NCBI GenBank assembly: GCA_964467925.1
Contig: CAYXSX010000010.1
Coordinates: forward strand, 1-59,694
Direction of reading: 5' to 3'
From: CAYXSX01 sp964467925
Lineage (GTDB): Bacteria > Pseudomonadota > Alphaproteobacteria > Micavibrionales > Micavibrionaceae
Length of the DNA: 59,694 nucleotides
Under the pieces are notes generated by a model. That model was not told the origin of the DNA. It saw only the letters and a list, made by a program, of their open reading frames with translations, and made no database searches. Each line of letters begins with the position of its first letter. The stretch's first letter is position 1. Positions 39,173 through 47,507 of the stretch are shown piece after piece. The position numbers were made by a program, and so were the translations under genes.

Positions 39173-40129
39173 TCAAGCCGCCTTACGGGACTTGTCGAGC
39201 TCCAAGATTTTCTTTTTCACATCATCGATGGAAAGTGATTCCATCAGGCACGGTGCGGTAGACGCCTCATACCCTTCATAGGCGATCAGTTCATCAAAAC
39301 TCTCCGGCGTGGAAGCATATGAGCAATGCGGCCCGTAGGGGCGGTAAAGATAGGGATAGCTCGGCCCGAACAACCCGACCGTCGGAATGCCAGCCGCCGC
39401 AGCCGCATGCATCAGGCCGGAATCGTTGCCGATATAGAAATCACATAGTGACAGCGCCGCCGCCGCCGTGCCCGGATCGGCCTTGGCGATCACATCCACG
39501 CGGCGGTCTTGCGGCACGCTTTCCAGCACTTTACGTGCCACCTCTTCCTCACCCGGCGCGGCAAACACCGCGACAGGCGCATCGGGCATCAAACCGTTAT
39601 GGCCGGTCATCCATTCTATAATCTCGATAAAGCGCTCGGCAGGCCATGTTTTTGCCGCCCAATTCGCCGTCGGCCCCACAGCTAAAATAAATCCTTCAGG
39701 AATAAGCGCACGCGCCTTTTCCATTTGCGCGAGCGAGGGAAACAGGCGCGGGACCGGAACGTAATCCAGCTTCATGACAGCAGCATTCTGTTCGACCTTG
39801 TGCGCATTCTTGTCGATGCGAGGACCGAAAATATAGCGCGAATCTGCCAAAACTAGCCGCGATACGGCAGAATTGCGTAAATCCACCACCATATCCCACT
39901 GCATGCGCACCACCCGCTTCCATAGATCAAACCAGTGTTTGTTGCGCTTTTGTTTTTCCAACTGGATAATTTCGGTCAGTAGTGGATAGCCCTCAAACAG
40001 GCTAACCGCCAGCGGCCCGCAAACAATTGTGACCTTGGCATCGGGGTGTTCCCGCGCTATATGATCCAGCAGACCGGTCGACAAAATCGCATCGCCGATT
40101 CGGCTGGCCGTAATAAACAGTATATTCAT
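39173..40129 (-). CDS. glycosyltransferase family 9 (ADP-heptose:LPS heptosyltransferase-like)
   Basis: GT9 enzymes add heptose to the LPS inner core at the cytoplasmic face of the inner membrane. The 318-aa protein has the N-terminal ILFITASRIGDAILSTGLLDHI, and the nucleotide-heptose pocket GPTANWAAKTWPAERFIEI and YIGNDSGLMHAAAAAGIPTVGLFGPS. The FGPS and NDSGLMH motifs are typical. The acceptor sugar cannot be told from sequence, so WaaC, WaaF and WaaQ remain possible. It shares the ADP-heptose route with gmhA in the window. It is divergent from ygfZ (90 bases between starts). Confidence 0.9.
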   Translation of the reverse strand: MNILFITASRIGDAILSTGLLDHIAREHPDAKVTIVCGPLAVSLFEGYPLLTEIIQLEKQKRNKHWFDLWKRVVRMQWDMVVDLRNSAVSRLVLADSRYIFGPRIDKNAHKVEQNAAVMKLDYVPVPRLFPSLAQMEKARALIPEGFILAVGPTANWAAKTWPAERFIEIIEWMTGHNGLMPDAPVAVFAAPGEEEVARKVLESVPQDRRVDVIAKADPGTAAAALSLCDFYIGNDSGLMHAAAAAGIPTVGLFGPSYPYLYRPYGPHCSYASTPESFDELIAYEGYEASTAPCLMESLSIDDVKKKILELDKSRKAA

Positions 40130-40219
40130 GTGGAATAATTTAACGTCCTACTCCCTTAAGCGCACTAAGAAAATGAAGAAAAGTTGGCAACTCGCGCAAA
40201 AGTGGTGTTAGAAAAGCCC

Positions 40220-40960
40220 ATGGACTCCTTCTTTGTAAAACTCAAAAATCGCGGCCTGATCACCCTGTCCGGAGAGGATAGCGTGGAGTTTTTACAGAAC
40301 CTGATCACCAACGATATGAAACTGCTGGACACGCAAGCCAGCCTTTACGCCTGCCTGCTAACGCCACAGGGGAAATTCCTGCATGATTTTTTTATTACGC
40401 GTGAAGGCGAAAACATCCTGATCGATTGCGAGGGAGGCGAGCGCACCGTCGACCTTGAAAACCGCCTGAAAATGTACCGCCTGCGTAAAAATGTGGATAT
40501 CGAATATAACCCGGAAAATGACGTTTATGCGATATTGGATGATCAGATGATCAGTGTGTCAGATGATCGGAATTCTGCGCACCCGATCATCCGATCATCC
40601 GATCATCCGGATCCCCGCCATCCGGAAATGGGACAGCGCAGTTTTAGCAAACTCGCTCTGCCGGAAAAGCCCTTCGCGGAATGGGACCGGCGACGCATAC
40701 GGCTCTGTATTCCGGACGGCAGCCGCGACCTCCTCCCCGAAAAATCCACCATGGACGAAGCGCGGATGGATCAACTCAACGCGATCGATTACAAAAAGGG
40801 TTGTTACGTGGGGCAAGAGCTCACCGCGCGTATGCATTACCGCGGCCTTGGTAAAAAACACCTTCAGGTGGTGGACACATCAAACCTGCCCGACAAGGCG
40901 GAACTGCGCTCCCACTGCGGCGATATCGGCTTGGCGCTGGTTAAAGACGGCGAAAATTAA
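40220..40960 (+). CDS. ygfZ: YgfZ/GcvT-family folate-binding protein with repeat-derived insert
   Basis: YgfZ is a tetrahydrofolate-binding protein that supports iron-sulfur cluster repair. The 246-aa protein begins MDSFFVKLKNRGLITLSGEDSVEFLQNLITNDM (ATG 40220; an upstream TTG is also in frame) and has the signature KGCYVGQELTARMHYRG with the conserved Cys. Between VYAIL and PDPRHPEMG lies an extra segment at about residues 106-131, rich in Ser, Asp and His, encoded by a family E palindrome. The C-terminal domain after HYRGLGKKHLQ is short, ending LALVKDGEN, shorter than in most homologues. It probably lies in one unit with nothing else. Confidence 0.88.
   Translation: MDSFFVKLKNRGLITLSGEDSVEFLQNLITNDMKLLDTQASLYACLLTPQGKFLHDFFITREGENILIDCEGGERTVDLENRLKMYRLRKNVDIEYNPENDVYAILDDQMISVSDDRNSAHPIIRSSDHPDPRHPEMGQRSFSKLALPEKPFAEWDRRRIRLCIPDGSRDLLPEKSTMDEARMDQLNAIDYKKGCYVGQELTARMHYRGLGKKHLQVVDTSNLPDKAELRSHCGDIGLALVKDGEN
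40537..40610. repeat. family E GATGATCGG/GATCATCCG palindrome inside ygfZ
   Basis: GGATGATCAGATGATCAG and GATGATCGG on the left face CCGATCATCCGATCATCC and GATCATCCGG on the right. It is read in frame by ygfZ. The sister copy lies in ispH at 13825-13905. Confidence 0.85.
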
Positions 40961-40996
40961 TTTTCATTCTTGCATTTGCATCCGTGAAGGCGTAGT

Positions 40997-41016
40997 GATT
41001 GAGAACCATTCTCATC
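40997..41016 (+). promoter_or_regulatory. putative Fur-type iron box upstream of FTR1 permease
   Basis: GATTGAGAACCATTCTCATC contains the perfect inverted repeat TGAGAA-CCA-TTCTCA and closely matches the classical Fur-box form TGAGAATCATTCTCA. It ends 17 bases before the ATG at 41034, with an AAGGGGG ribosome site in between. The implied regulation is iron repression of the FTR1 gene. I cannot tell which Fur-family regulator uses it. Confidence 0.7.
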
Positions 41017-41033
41017 AACCGCAAGGGGGCTCC

Positions 41034-41804
41034 ATGTTAGAAACCGCCGTAGTAATTTTCCGTGAAGGGCTCGAAGCTTTTCTGATTGTCGCCATCATGC
41101 TGGCTTTCGTTACGAAAACGGGGCGGTTTGCTTTGCGCAAGCCCATCTTTGCTGGAATTATCATCGCCCTGATCATCAGCGCCACCACAGGATGGCACGT
41201 CGCCGAAATGGCGCAGGACCCGGCATGGGAGGGAAGCTTCGCCATGATCGCCGGAATTCTGGTGGCCAGCTTCACGGTGCACATCATGAAATCGGCCAAG
41301 ACAATCAAACACGACATTCACAAACGTTTAGGCGAAGGCAAGCACGAGGAAAGCACGCTGGCGGAAATCGGCGTCTTTATTTTTACCATTTTGATGATTT
41401 CGCGCGAGGGGATGGAAACCGCCCTGATGCTCGGCGCACTGAGCGGTCAGGAACAGGCGCTTTCCATGTATGTAGGGGCTGCCGCCGGGGCTGGGCTTGT
41501 TGGGATGGTCGCCTATCTCTGGGTTACACAAAGCACGAAAATTAATCTCGGCCTGTTCCTTCAGGTCACGGGCGTATTCCTTGTCCTGTTTTCGATCGAC
41601 TTGTTCTTCTACGGCCTGCATGAGCTCAGCGAGATGAACCTCATTCCCTTTATCGGTGATGAGTGGAACACCAATTTCCACATCGCGACCGAAGCCATCG
41701 AAACGCCGCTGATCTCTAACCTGATCACCGCTGGATTACTGGGCGTGCCCTGTATATGGCTGGCGGCGGCATATTTGCGGAACAGGGCAACCGTTTCGAA
41801 CTAG
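41034..41804 (+). CDS. FTR1-family iron permease
   Basis: The 256-aa integral membrane protein has two REGxE motifs, FREGLEAFLIVAIML near the N-terminus and SREGMETALMLGAL in the middle, as in FTR1/EfeU iron permeases, where each Glu-containing helix helps pass oxidised iron. About seven hydrophobic segments are visible. The ATG at 41034 is set by the AAGGGGG site; open frame upstream overlaps the ygfZ gene and is noise. The putative Fur box directly upstream fits an iron-uptake role. No multicopper oxidase or EfeO/EfeB partner lies in the window. Confidence 0.9.
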   Translation: MLETAVVIFREGLEAFLIVAIMLAFVTKTGRFALRKPIFAGIIIALIISATTGWHVAEMAQDPAWEGSFAMIAGILVASFTVHIMKSAKTIKHDIHKRLGEGKHEESTLAEIGVFIFTILMISREGMETALMLGALSGQEQALSMYVGAAAGAGLVGMVAYLWVTQSTKINLGLFLQVTGVFLVLFSIDLFFYGLHELSEMNLIPFIGDEWNTNFHIATEAIETPLISNLITAGLLGVPCIWLAAAYLRNRATVSN

Positions 41805-41805
41805 C

Positions 41806-42096
41806 TCACTCGTTATCAAGGCCGTCTACATGTAAATCGCTAGAAGGAGAAGCTATAAAGTCTGACTGGTATACCAACGCGTTACCGGGAAAATCGCCTT
41901 TTAAATGCCAATCACCGGTTAAAGAAGCCAGTTCCGAAGCAATCCTGTCAGCATTCTCACGCGGAATTTTTAGGATCTTGGATAAATCATTAGATGTCTT
42001 TATTGCCTGCACGTCTTCGTGTTTAAGCTTTTTATTTTGTGCAAGCTCCAAAACCCTTCTTACGAATTCATCACCAAATACAGTAACTATTGGCAT
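41806..42096 (-). CDS. orphan hypothetical protein, 96 aa
   Basis: From the ATG at 42096 (MPIVTVFGDEFVRRVLELAQNKK) the frame gives 96 aa; a TTG 10 codons upstream is also in frame. It has a helical N-terminal part (LKHEDVQAIKTSNDLSKILKIP, reminiscent of a small helical DNA- or protein-binding domain) and a less structured C-terminus. No family is recognised. AT-rich compared with the FTR1 gene it faces; its stop is 2 bases from the FTR1 stop. Another single orphan. Confidence 0.55.
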   Translation of the reverse strand: MPIVTVFGDEFVRRVLELAQNKKLKHEDVQAIKTSNDLSKILKIPRENADRIASELASLTGDWHLKGDFPGNALVYQSDFIASPSSDLHVDGLDNE

Positions 42097-42171
42097 ATCG
42101 GTATCACTTACCTTTCTTAAATCCAAAAGGTTAAGTAAGACGGATTTTTAAAGTTACGTCAACGCTTAGAG

Positions 42172-44880
42172 TTAAGCCGCTTTCTTAGATGCGGCTTTTT
42201 CAGGCTTTCCCAGGCTGACGGCCTTCCGTTTGAGGCTTGCCTGCGCCGCGGCCAGTCTTGCGATCGGCACACGGAAGGGCGAGCATGAAACGTAATCCAG
42301 CTCTACGCTCTCACAGAAAGCAATAGAAGCCGGATCGCCGCCATGTTCGCCGCAAATACCGAGCTTGATACCGGATTTTGTCGCACGGCCCTTCTCACAG
42401 GCAATGCGCACCAACGCGCCCACACCGTCCACATCAATAGAGGAGAACGGATCGCGCTCGAAAATCCCCTGCCCTACATAAGCGGGAAGGAAGCTGCCCG
42501 CGTCATCGCGGCTCATACCCAGCGTGGTTTGCGTCAGGTCATTGGTGCCGAAGCTAAAGAAATCGGCTTCTTGCGCAATTTCATCGGCCGTCAGCGCCGC
42601 GCGTGGAAGCTCGATCATCGTGCCGACGATATATTCGACGCTCTTGCCCTGCTGTTCAAAGACTTGCTTGGCCATTTTCTCGACGGCGGCGCGCATAAGC
42701 TGCAATTCTTTTTGCGTACCCACCAGCGGAATCATGATTTCCGGGATCGGCGCTTTACCGCCCTTGGCAAGCTCAACGGCGGCCTCAAAGATCGCCTGGG
42801 CCTGCATCTCGTAAATTTCCGGGTAGGTAATGCCAAGACGGCAACCGCGGTGACCCAGCATCGGGTTGGATTCATGCAGTTCGGCAAGGCGGCGTGATAC
42901 CTGCTCCTCGTCGATACCCGCGCCCTTGGCGAATTGCTTGATGTCCGACTCGTCATGCGGCAGGAATTCATGCAGCGGCGGATCAAGAAGGCGGATCGTA
43001 ATGGGCAGACCCTCCATGATCTTGAACAGCTCGACAAAGTCGGAACGCTGCTCGGGCAGAAGCTTGGCAAGAGCCTTGCGGCGGTCTTCTTCCTTCACGG
43101 CGAAAATCATCTCGCGCACATTCTGGATACGGCCCGCATCGAAGAACATATGCTCCGTGCGGCAAAGGCCGATACCTTCCGCGCCGAAATCACGCGCAGT
43201 AGAAGCATCCACCGGCGTTTCCGCATTGGCGCGCACTTTCATGCGGCGTGCCTTATCGGCCCAGCCCATCAGCGTGGCAAAATCACCGGAAAGCTCGGGC
43301 TGGATCGTTGGAACCTTGCCCTTGATCACCTCTCCCGTACCGCCATCGATGGTCATCGTATCGCCTTCTCTCAGCTCCTTGTCACCATAACGGATAATGC
43401 CCGCCTTCACATCGATATGAAGGCTGCCCGCTCCGGCCACGCAGGGCTTGCCCATGCCGCGCGCCACAACGGCGGCGTGGCTGGTCATCCCCCCGCGGGA
43501 GGTCAGAATGCCTTCGGCGGCATGCATGCCGTGAATATCTTCCGGAGAAGTTTCCTGGCGGCAAAGGATAACCTTCTCGCCCACCTTGGCTTTTTCCTCG
43601 GCCAGATCGGAATTAAACACAATTGTGCCAGATGCCGCACCGGGGGAGGCCGGAAGGCCCTTGGCGATCACGCTGCGCGGGGCGTCAGGATCGAGAGTGG
43701 GGTGCAGGAGTTGATCCAAACTTTGCGGATCGACACGCAGAAGCGCCTCGTCCTGCGTAATCAACCCCTCGTCTACCATGTCGACGGCAATCTTGAGCGC
43801 GGCCTTGGCCGTGCGCTTGCCGCTGCGGGTCTGGAGCATGAAGAGCTTACCCTTCTGCACCGTGAATTCCAGATCCTGAATATCGCGGAAATGCTTCTCC
43901 AGATTATGGCGCACATCGTCCAGTTGCTTGAACACGGCGGGCATGGATTCTTCCATAGACGGCATATCGCTGCCCTCACGCTCTCGGCCCTGTTTAGTCA
44001 GCGATTGCGGTGTGCGGATACCCGCCACAACGTCTTCACCCTGCGCATTGATAAGGTATTCGCCGTAGAAATAATTTTCGCCTGTGGACGGGTCGCGTGT
44101 AAACGCCACGCCCGTGGCGCAATCATCGCCCATATTGCCGAACACCATGGATTGCACGTTCACGGCTGTGCCCCAGCTTCCGGGGATTTCGTGGATTTTG
44201 CGGTAGGTAATGGCGCGCGGAACCATCCATGATCCGAACACGGCACCGATCGCACCCCATAGCTGTTCTTTGGGGTCTTCGGGGAATGGCTTGCCCGTAG
44301 CGGCCTTAACGATTTTCTTGTACTCGGCGACAATCTCCTGCCAGCTTTCGGCGGTGATTTCGGTATCCTGCGATAAATCGTTCTGACGCTTATGCGTGTC
44401 GATCACATCTTCGAATTCGTGATGATCAACACCCAGAACCACATCGCCGTACATCTGGACGAAACGGCGGTATGAATCCCACGCAAATCTGGCATCGCCG
44501 GATTGTTTCGCCATGCCCTGCACTGTCTTATCGTTCAGGCCGAGATTCAAAACCGTGTCCATCATGCCGGGCATGGAAACACGCGCGCCGGAACGCACGG
44601 AAACCAGCAACGGATTTTCCGCATCGCCGAATTTGCAGCCCATGGATTTTTCGATACCGACCAGCGCCTCTTCTACCTGCGCTTTTAATTCCTTCGGATA
44701 TTTGTGCTCATGATCGTAATAATAGGTGCAAACCTCGGTGGTAATCGTAAAACCGGGAGGAACCGGCAAACCCAGCGTCGCCATCTCCGCCAGATTGCTG
44801 CCCTTGCCACCCAGAAGGTTGCGCATGGTCGCATCCCCCTCGTTCTTGTCTGCACCAAAGCTGTAAACCCATTTTGTCAT
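42172..44880 (-). CDS. ppdK: pyruvate, phosphate dikinase
   Basis: PpdK interconverts pyruvate, ATP and Pi with PEP, AMP and PPi. The 902-aa protein has the expected order: ATP-grasp nucleotide domain (WVYSFGADKNEGDATMRNLLGGKG at the N-terminus; VRSGARVSMPGMMDTVLNLG), the phosphohistidine domain with GGMTSHAAVVARGMGKPCV, and the PEP/pyruvate TIM barrel with GIGLCRTEHMFF, GHRGCRLGITYPEIYEMQ and the catalytic Cys in LGICGEHGGDP. It likely serves gluconeogenesis with the malic enzyme in this window. Full length, with an Ala/Lys-rich tail. Confidence 0.97.
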   Translation of the reverse strand: MTKWVYSFGADKNEGDATMRNLLGGKGSNLAEMATLGLPVPPGFTITTEVCTYYYDHEHKYPKELKAQVEEALVGIEKSMGCKFGDAENPLLVSVRSGARVSMPGMMDTVLNLGLNDKTVQGMAKQSGDARFAWDSYRRFVQMYGDVVLGVDHHEFEDVIDTHKRQNDLSQDTEITAESWQEIVAEYKKIVKAATGKPFPEDPKEQLWGAIGAVFGSWMVPRAITYRKIHEIPGSWGTAVNVQSMVFGNMGDDCATGVAFTRDPSTGENYFYGEYLINAQGEDVVAGIRTPQSLTKQGREREGSDMPSMEESMPAVFKQLDDVRHNLEKHFRDIQDLEFTVQKGKLFMLQTRSGKRTAKAALKIAVDMVDEGLITQDEALLRVDPQSLDQLLHPTLDPDAPRSVIAKGLPASPGAASGTIVFNSDLAEEKAKVGEKVILCRQETSPEDIHGMHAAEGILTSRGGMTSHAAVVARGMGKPCVAGAGSLHIDVKAGIIRYGDKELREGDTMTIDGGTGEVIKGKVPTIQPELSGDFATLMGWADKARRMKVRANAETPVDASTARDFGAEGIGLCRTEHMFFDAGRIQNVREMIFAVKEEDRRKALAKLLPEQRSDFVELFKIMEGLPITIRLLDPPLHEFLPHDESDIKQFAKGAGIDEEQVSRRLAELHESNPMLGHRGCRLGITYPEIYEMQAQAIFEAAVELAKGGKAPIPEIMIPLVGTQKELQLMRAAVEKMAKQVFEQQGKSVEYIVGTMIELPRAALTADEIAQEADFFSFGTNDLTQTTLGMSRDDAGSFLPAYVGQGIFERDPFSSIDVDGVGALVRIACEKGRATKSGIKLGICGEHGGDPASIAFCESVELDYVSCSPFRVPIARLAAAQASLKRKAVSLGKPEKAASKKAA

Positions 44881-44961
44881 GCCGAAAAAACTCCTTTAAA
44901 TTCCGCCAGTATCCATTGATGCGTAAGGGTTTAGCACATTTTTGCCGTGAGTCAAAAGAAG

Positions 44962-45501
44962 TTAATTTTCCTCTTCCACCAAAGATTTCACCATCATCAG
45001 GCAAAGCTGGTCGTCGATAGGGCGGAATTCCCCCGGTACGACTGGCATCCGGTCGTAATTGATCCCCTGCCCGTCAGGCTGATACCCCATTTTCACATAC
45101 AGCCTTTGCGCCGGACCGAAGCGGGAATAAAGCCCCACGCCGATTCCCATTTCTTTAAATCCGCGTTCTCGCGCCATGTCCTCGCATCGGGAGATAAAGC
45201 CTTGCGCGATGCCGCGGCGGCGATGGGCCGGATGCACGTTAAGGTCTTGAATTTCCGGAATTTCGAGCTTTTTAAACAGACCGTATTTGGGCTGCCAATT
45301 CAGTACGCCATAGGCGCAAAGTTCCCCCTCATAAGACGCGTTTAAAAACTCCAGACGCCCTTGTGCCCGCGCCTCCAAAAGCTTGGTGAAATATTCGTCA
45401 TCCGTCTCGCCCATCTCACCCGCGAGCTTGCGAAATGCCGTCAAATCATCCACAGCAACGTTCTCTATGATCAGTTTTTCAGGGTGTATCGGCTCGCTCA
45501 T
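44962..45501 (-). CDS. GNAT-family acetyltransferase
   Basis: The 179-aa protein has the GNAT acetyl-CoA-binding strand and loop IQDLNVHPAHRRRGIAQGFISRCEDMARERGF, with R-R-R-G-I-A as the pyrophosphate loop, followed by GIGVGLYSRFGPAQRLYVKMGYQPDG, the motif B region. The substrate is unknown. It lies downstream of the divergently starting secreted-protein gene (42 bases between starts) and upstream of ppdK on the same strand, with an 81-base gap. Confidence 0.87.
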   Translation of the reverse strand: MSEPIHPEKLIIENVAVDDLTAFRKLAGEMGETDDEYFTKLLEARAQGRLEFLNASYEGELCAYGVLNWQPKYGLFKKLEIPEIQDLNVHPAHRRRGIAQGFISRCEDMARERGFKEMGIGVGLYSRFGPAQRLYVKMGYQPDGQGINYDRMPVVPGEFRPIDDQLCLMMVKSLVEEEN

Positions 45502-45543
45502 AACGCGTATTATAGGGGTATTATCCTGCGGAGCGATTATAAT

Positions 45544-46059
45544 ATGAAACTCATCCTCATCGTTTTACTGTGCCTGATCCCGTTTAGTGTAGCCCACGCG
45601 GCAAGCCAGATGCGCACTCGCACAACCGAGATGCCCTCTTCGGGACTGAATTACACCGCCGCGAACCAGCAGGACAAAGAAGAAAAAAAGAAAAAATACC
45701 TTCACATCAAACAGATAGCCCCAATTCCAGATCTGGAGAAAAAAGAAAAACCGCATACTGAAGAAGCCCCGTTTGATAGAATATGGAAAAAATACAAGGG
45801 TTTAGCCGCTGGCGAAGAAGGACCTGCTCCAGCCGCGGCGGCTTCCGAAACCACGCCCGCCGTAGAACCCGCCAAAACCACGGAAGAGCTTGAAAATGCT
45901 CCGCCCGTGGGGCTGGAGGGCATTTTATCCAATTATTACAAGAACAAAGAGAAACGCGGGCAAATGAAGACCCGTCAGGTCGCAAAACCGGAGTCTCAAG
46001 AGCCGCAGCAAGACGCCGCACAAATTCCGGCGGCGGAAGAAAAATCAGCCGCAAATTAG
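45544..46059 (+). CDS. secreted Lys/Glu/Ala-rich hypothetical protein, 171 aa
   Basis: The ATG at 45544 gives a clear Sec signal peptide, MKLILIVLLCLIPFSVAHA, with probable cleavage at AHA/AS. The mature part is low-complexity and charged (KEEKKKKYLHIKQIAPI, EEGPAPAAAASETTPAVEPAKTTEEL, KPESQEPQQDAAQIPAAEEK), with one short ordered-looking piece, GLEGILSNYYKNKEKRGQ. I recognise no family. Open frame upstream of 45544 belongs to the antisense of the GNAT gene. It is periplasmic or envelope-attached by inference. Confidence 0.7.
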   Translation: MKLILIVLLCLIPFSVAHAASQMRTRTTEMPSSGLNYTAANQQDKEEKKKKYLHIKQIAPIPDLEKKEKPHTEEAPFDRIWKKYKGLAAGEEGPAPAAAASETTPAVEPAKTTEELENAPPVGLEGILSNYYKNKEKRGQMKTRQVAKPESQEPQQDAAQIPAAEEKSAAN

Positions 46060-46127
46060 CTATCACAGCCGATTTTATGCTATAATTAAGGGATAAGCAC
46101 CTTTTAAAACAAGGGAGGTTTTCACCT

Positions 46128-46319
46128 ATGATTACAGCATATTGTGTGAAATGTAAGGAAAAGGGCCGCACTATGATCGCGCCCGCGATCCACCAGACGA
46201 AAAAGGGCGGCTTCATGGCCAAGGGCTCCTGCCCCGTATGCAGCACCACGCTCTGCGCCATTTTGTCGAAAGACAAAGCCGAAGCGGCCATCGCCAGCGG
46301 CGTGACGAAAGCATATTAA
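46128..46319 (+). CDS. small zinc-ribbon protein (DUF5679-like), 63 aa
   Basis: The ATG has a GGGAGG site about 9 bases upstream. The 63-aa protein has two Cys pairs, AYCVKCKEKGRTM and GSCPVCSTTLC, with the CxxC spacing of a zinc ribbon; the sequence between them, AIHQTKKGGFMAKG, fits DUF5679, whose members carry a K-rich linker. Its role is unknown; nucleic-acid or protein binding is usual for zinc ribbons. It stands between the secreted protein and a family C repeat. Confidence 0.75.
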   Translation: MITAYCVKCKEKGRTMIAPAIHQTKKGGFMAKGSCPVCSTTLCAILSKDKAEAAIASGVTKAY

Positions 46320-46333
46320 GGTTTTTTTCTCTT

Positions 46334-46412
46334 CGTCACCCCCATATGGGGGTCTGGCCTTTAAGAACCAAGACTTGGCGAGTCCGGATGCCCGCATAAA
46401 GCGGGCATGACG
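46334..46412. repeat. family C palindromic repeat
   Basis: It begins CGTCACCCCCATATGGGGGT and ends CGGGCATGACG, with mini-hairpins CCCCCATATGGGGG and CCCGCATAAAGCGGG. It lies before the polyprenyl synthase gene. Confidence 0.8.
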
Positions 46413-46458
46413 GTTTTTGATCTTGCTGCGCGCGCTCTTCTGTTCTAAGTGTTTTCAC

Positions 46459-47475
46459 ATGTCAAACACAGCAGCTCAGGACCGAAACGCGCGCATGGAA
46501 AATCCGCTTTCCGCCCTTTCTATCGCGCTTGATGCCGATATGAAGGAAGTCAACGCACTGATCATGGCGCGGATGGATTCGAACGTCCCACTGATCCCCC
46601 AGCTTGCCGGATATCTGATCGCAGCGGGGGGAAAGCGCGTGCGCCCACTTCTGACACTGGCCGCGACAAAGTTTTTTGGCGGCGATATGAACCGTGCGGC
46701 CCTGCTCGCCACATCCGTCGAATTCATTCATACCGCGACCCTCCTGCATGACGACGTCGTGGACGGGTCGGACCAACGCCGCGGGCAAGACGCCGCCAAT
46801 CTGGTCTTCGGCAATCAGGCCAGCGTTCTTGTCGGCGATTTCCTCTTCTCCCGCGCGTTCCAGCTTATGACCGAAGACGGCAATCTCGATGTGCTGCGCA
46901 TTCTCTCCGACGCCTCCGCCGTAATCGCGCAAGGCGAAGTGATGCAGCTTTCACAAGCGGGAAAAATCGACACCGGCATGGACTCGTATCTCGAAATCAT
47001 CAAGGCTAAGACCGCCGCGCTTTTCGCCGCCGCCTGCGAAATCGGCCCGGTGATCGCGGGCCAAGACCGCGCCGCCGTTTCTGCCATGGCGGAATTCGGC
47101 ATGAATCTGGGCATAGCCTTTCAAATCGCGGATGATACGCTGGATTATAACGCTGACCGGGAAAAGCTCGGCAAGACCGTGGGAGACGATTTCCGCGAGG
47201 GCAAACTGACTGCGCCCGTCATTCTGGCGCTGGAAAAGGCGAATGAAGAGGAGCGAAAATTCTGGCAACGCACGATGGGTGATCAGGACCAGAAGGATGG
47301 CGACCTCGAACACGCCCAGAAACTATTCGCCAAATACGGCACACTGGATTCCAGCATGAAAATGGCGCAGGATTACGCAGATAACGCCCGCCTCGCCCTC
47401 GCCGAAGCGCCCGACCACCCGCTTCGCGCTATTCTGGATAATTTGTGCGGGTACGTTGTCAACCGGGATCATTAA
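46459..47475 (+). CDS. long-chain polyprenyl diphosphate synthase
   Basis: This trans-prenyltransferase makes the side chain of ubiquinone (octaprenyl to decaprenyl). The 338-aa protein has GGKRVRPLLTLAATKFFGG, the first Asp-rich motif in HTATLLHDDVVDGSDQRRGQDAANLVFG, and the second in FQIADDTLDYNADREKLGKTVGDDFREGK. The DDVVD form without a two-residue insert marks a long-chain rather than an FPP synthase. I choose the ATG at 46459 (MSNTAAQDRNARMENPL); 14 codons of upstream frame are unlikely coding. Chain length cannot be told from this alone. It pairs functionally with the ispA FPP product. Confidence 0.93.
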   Translation: MSNTAAQDRNARMENPLSALSIALDADMKEVNALIMARMDSNVPLIPQLAGYLIAAGGKRVRPLLTLAATKFFGGDMNRAALLATSVEFIHTATLLHDDVVDGSDQRRGQDAANLVFGNQASVLVGDFLFSRAFQLMTEDGNLDVLRILSDASAVIAQGEVMQLSQAGKIDTGMDSYLEIIKAKTAALFAAACEIGPVIAGQDRAAVSAMAEFGMNLGIAFQIADDTLDYNADREKLGKTVGDDFREGKLTAPVILALEKANEEERKFWQRTMGDQDQKDGDLEHAQKLFAKYGTLDSSMKMAQDYADNARLALAEAPDHPLRAILDNLCGYVVNRDH

Positions 47476-47507
47476 TCTTGAACGAAGACCACAAGAAAGC
47501 AAACCAG

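Noticed and set aside
42934..44232. Long plus-strand open frame (over 400 codons) opposite ppdK
   Set aside because: It is antisense to a complete, motif-rich PpdK gene; the translation is His/Arg/Ala-rich with no recognisable domain, as expected from the codon bias of the real gene.
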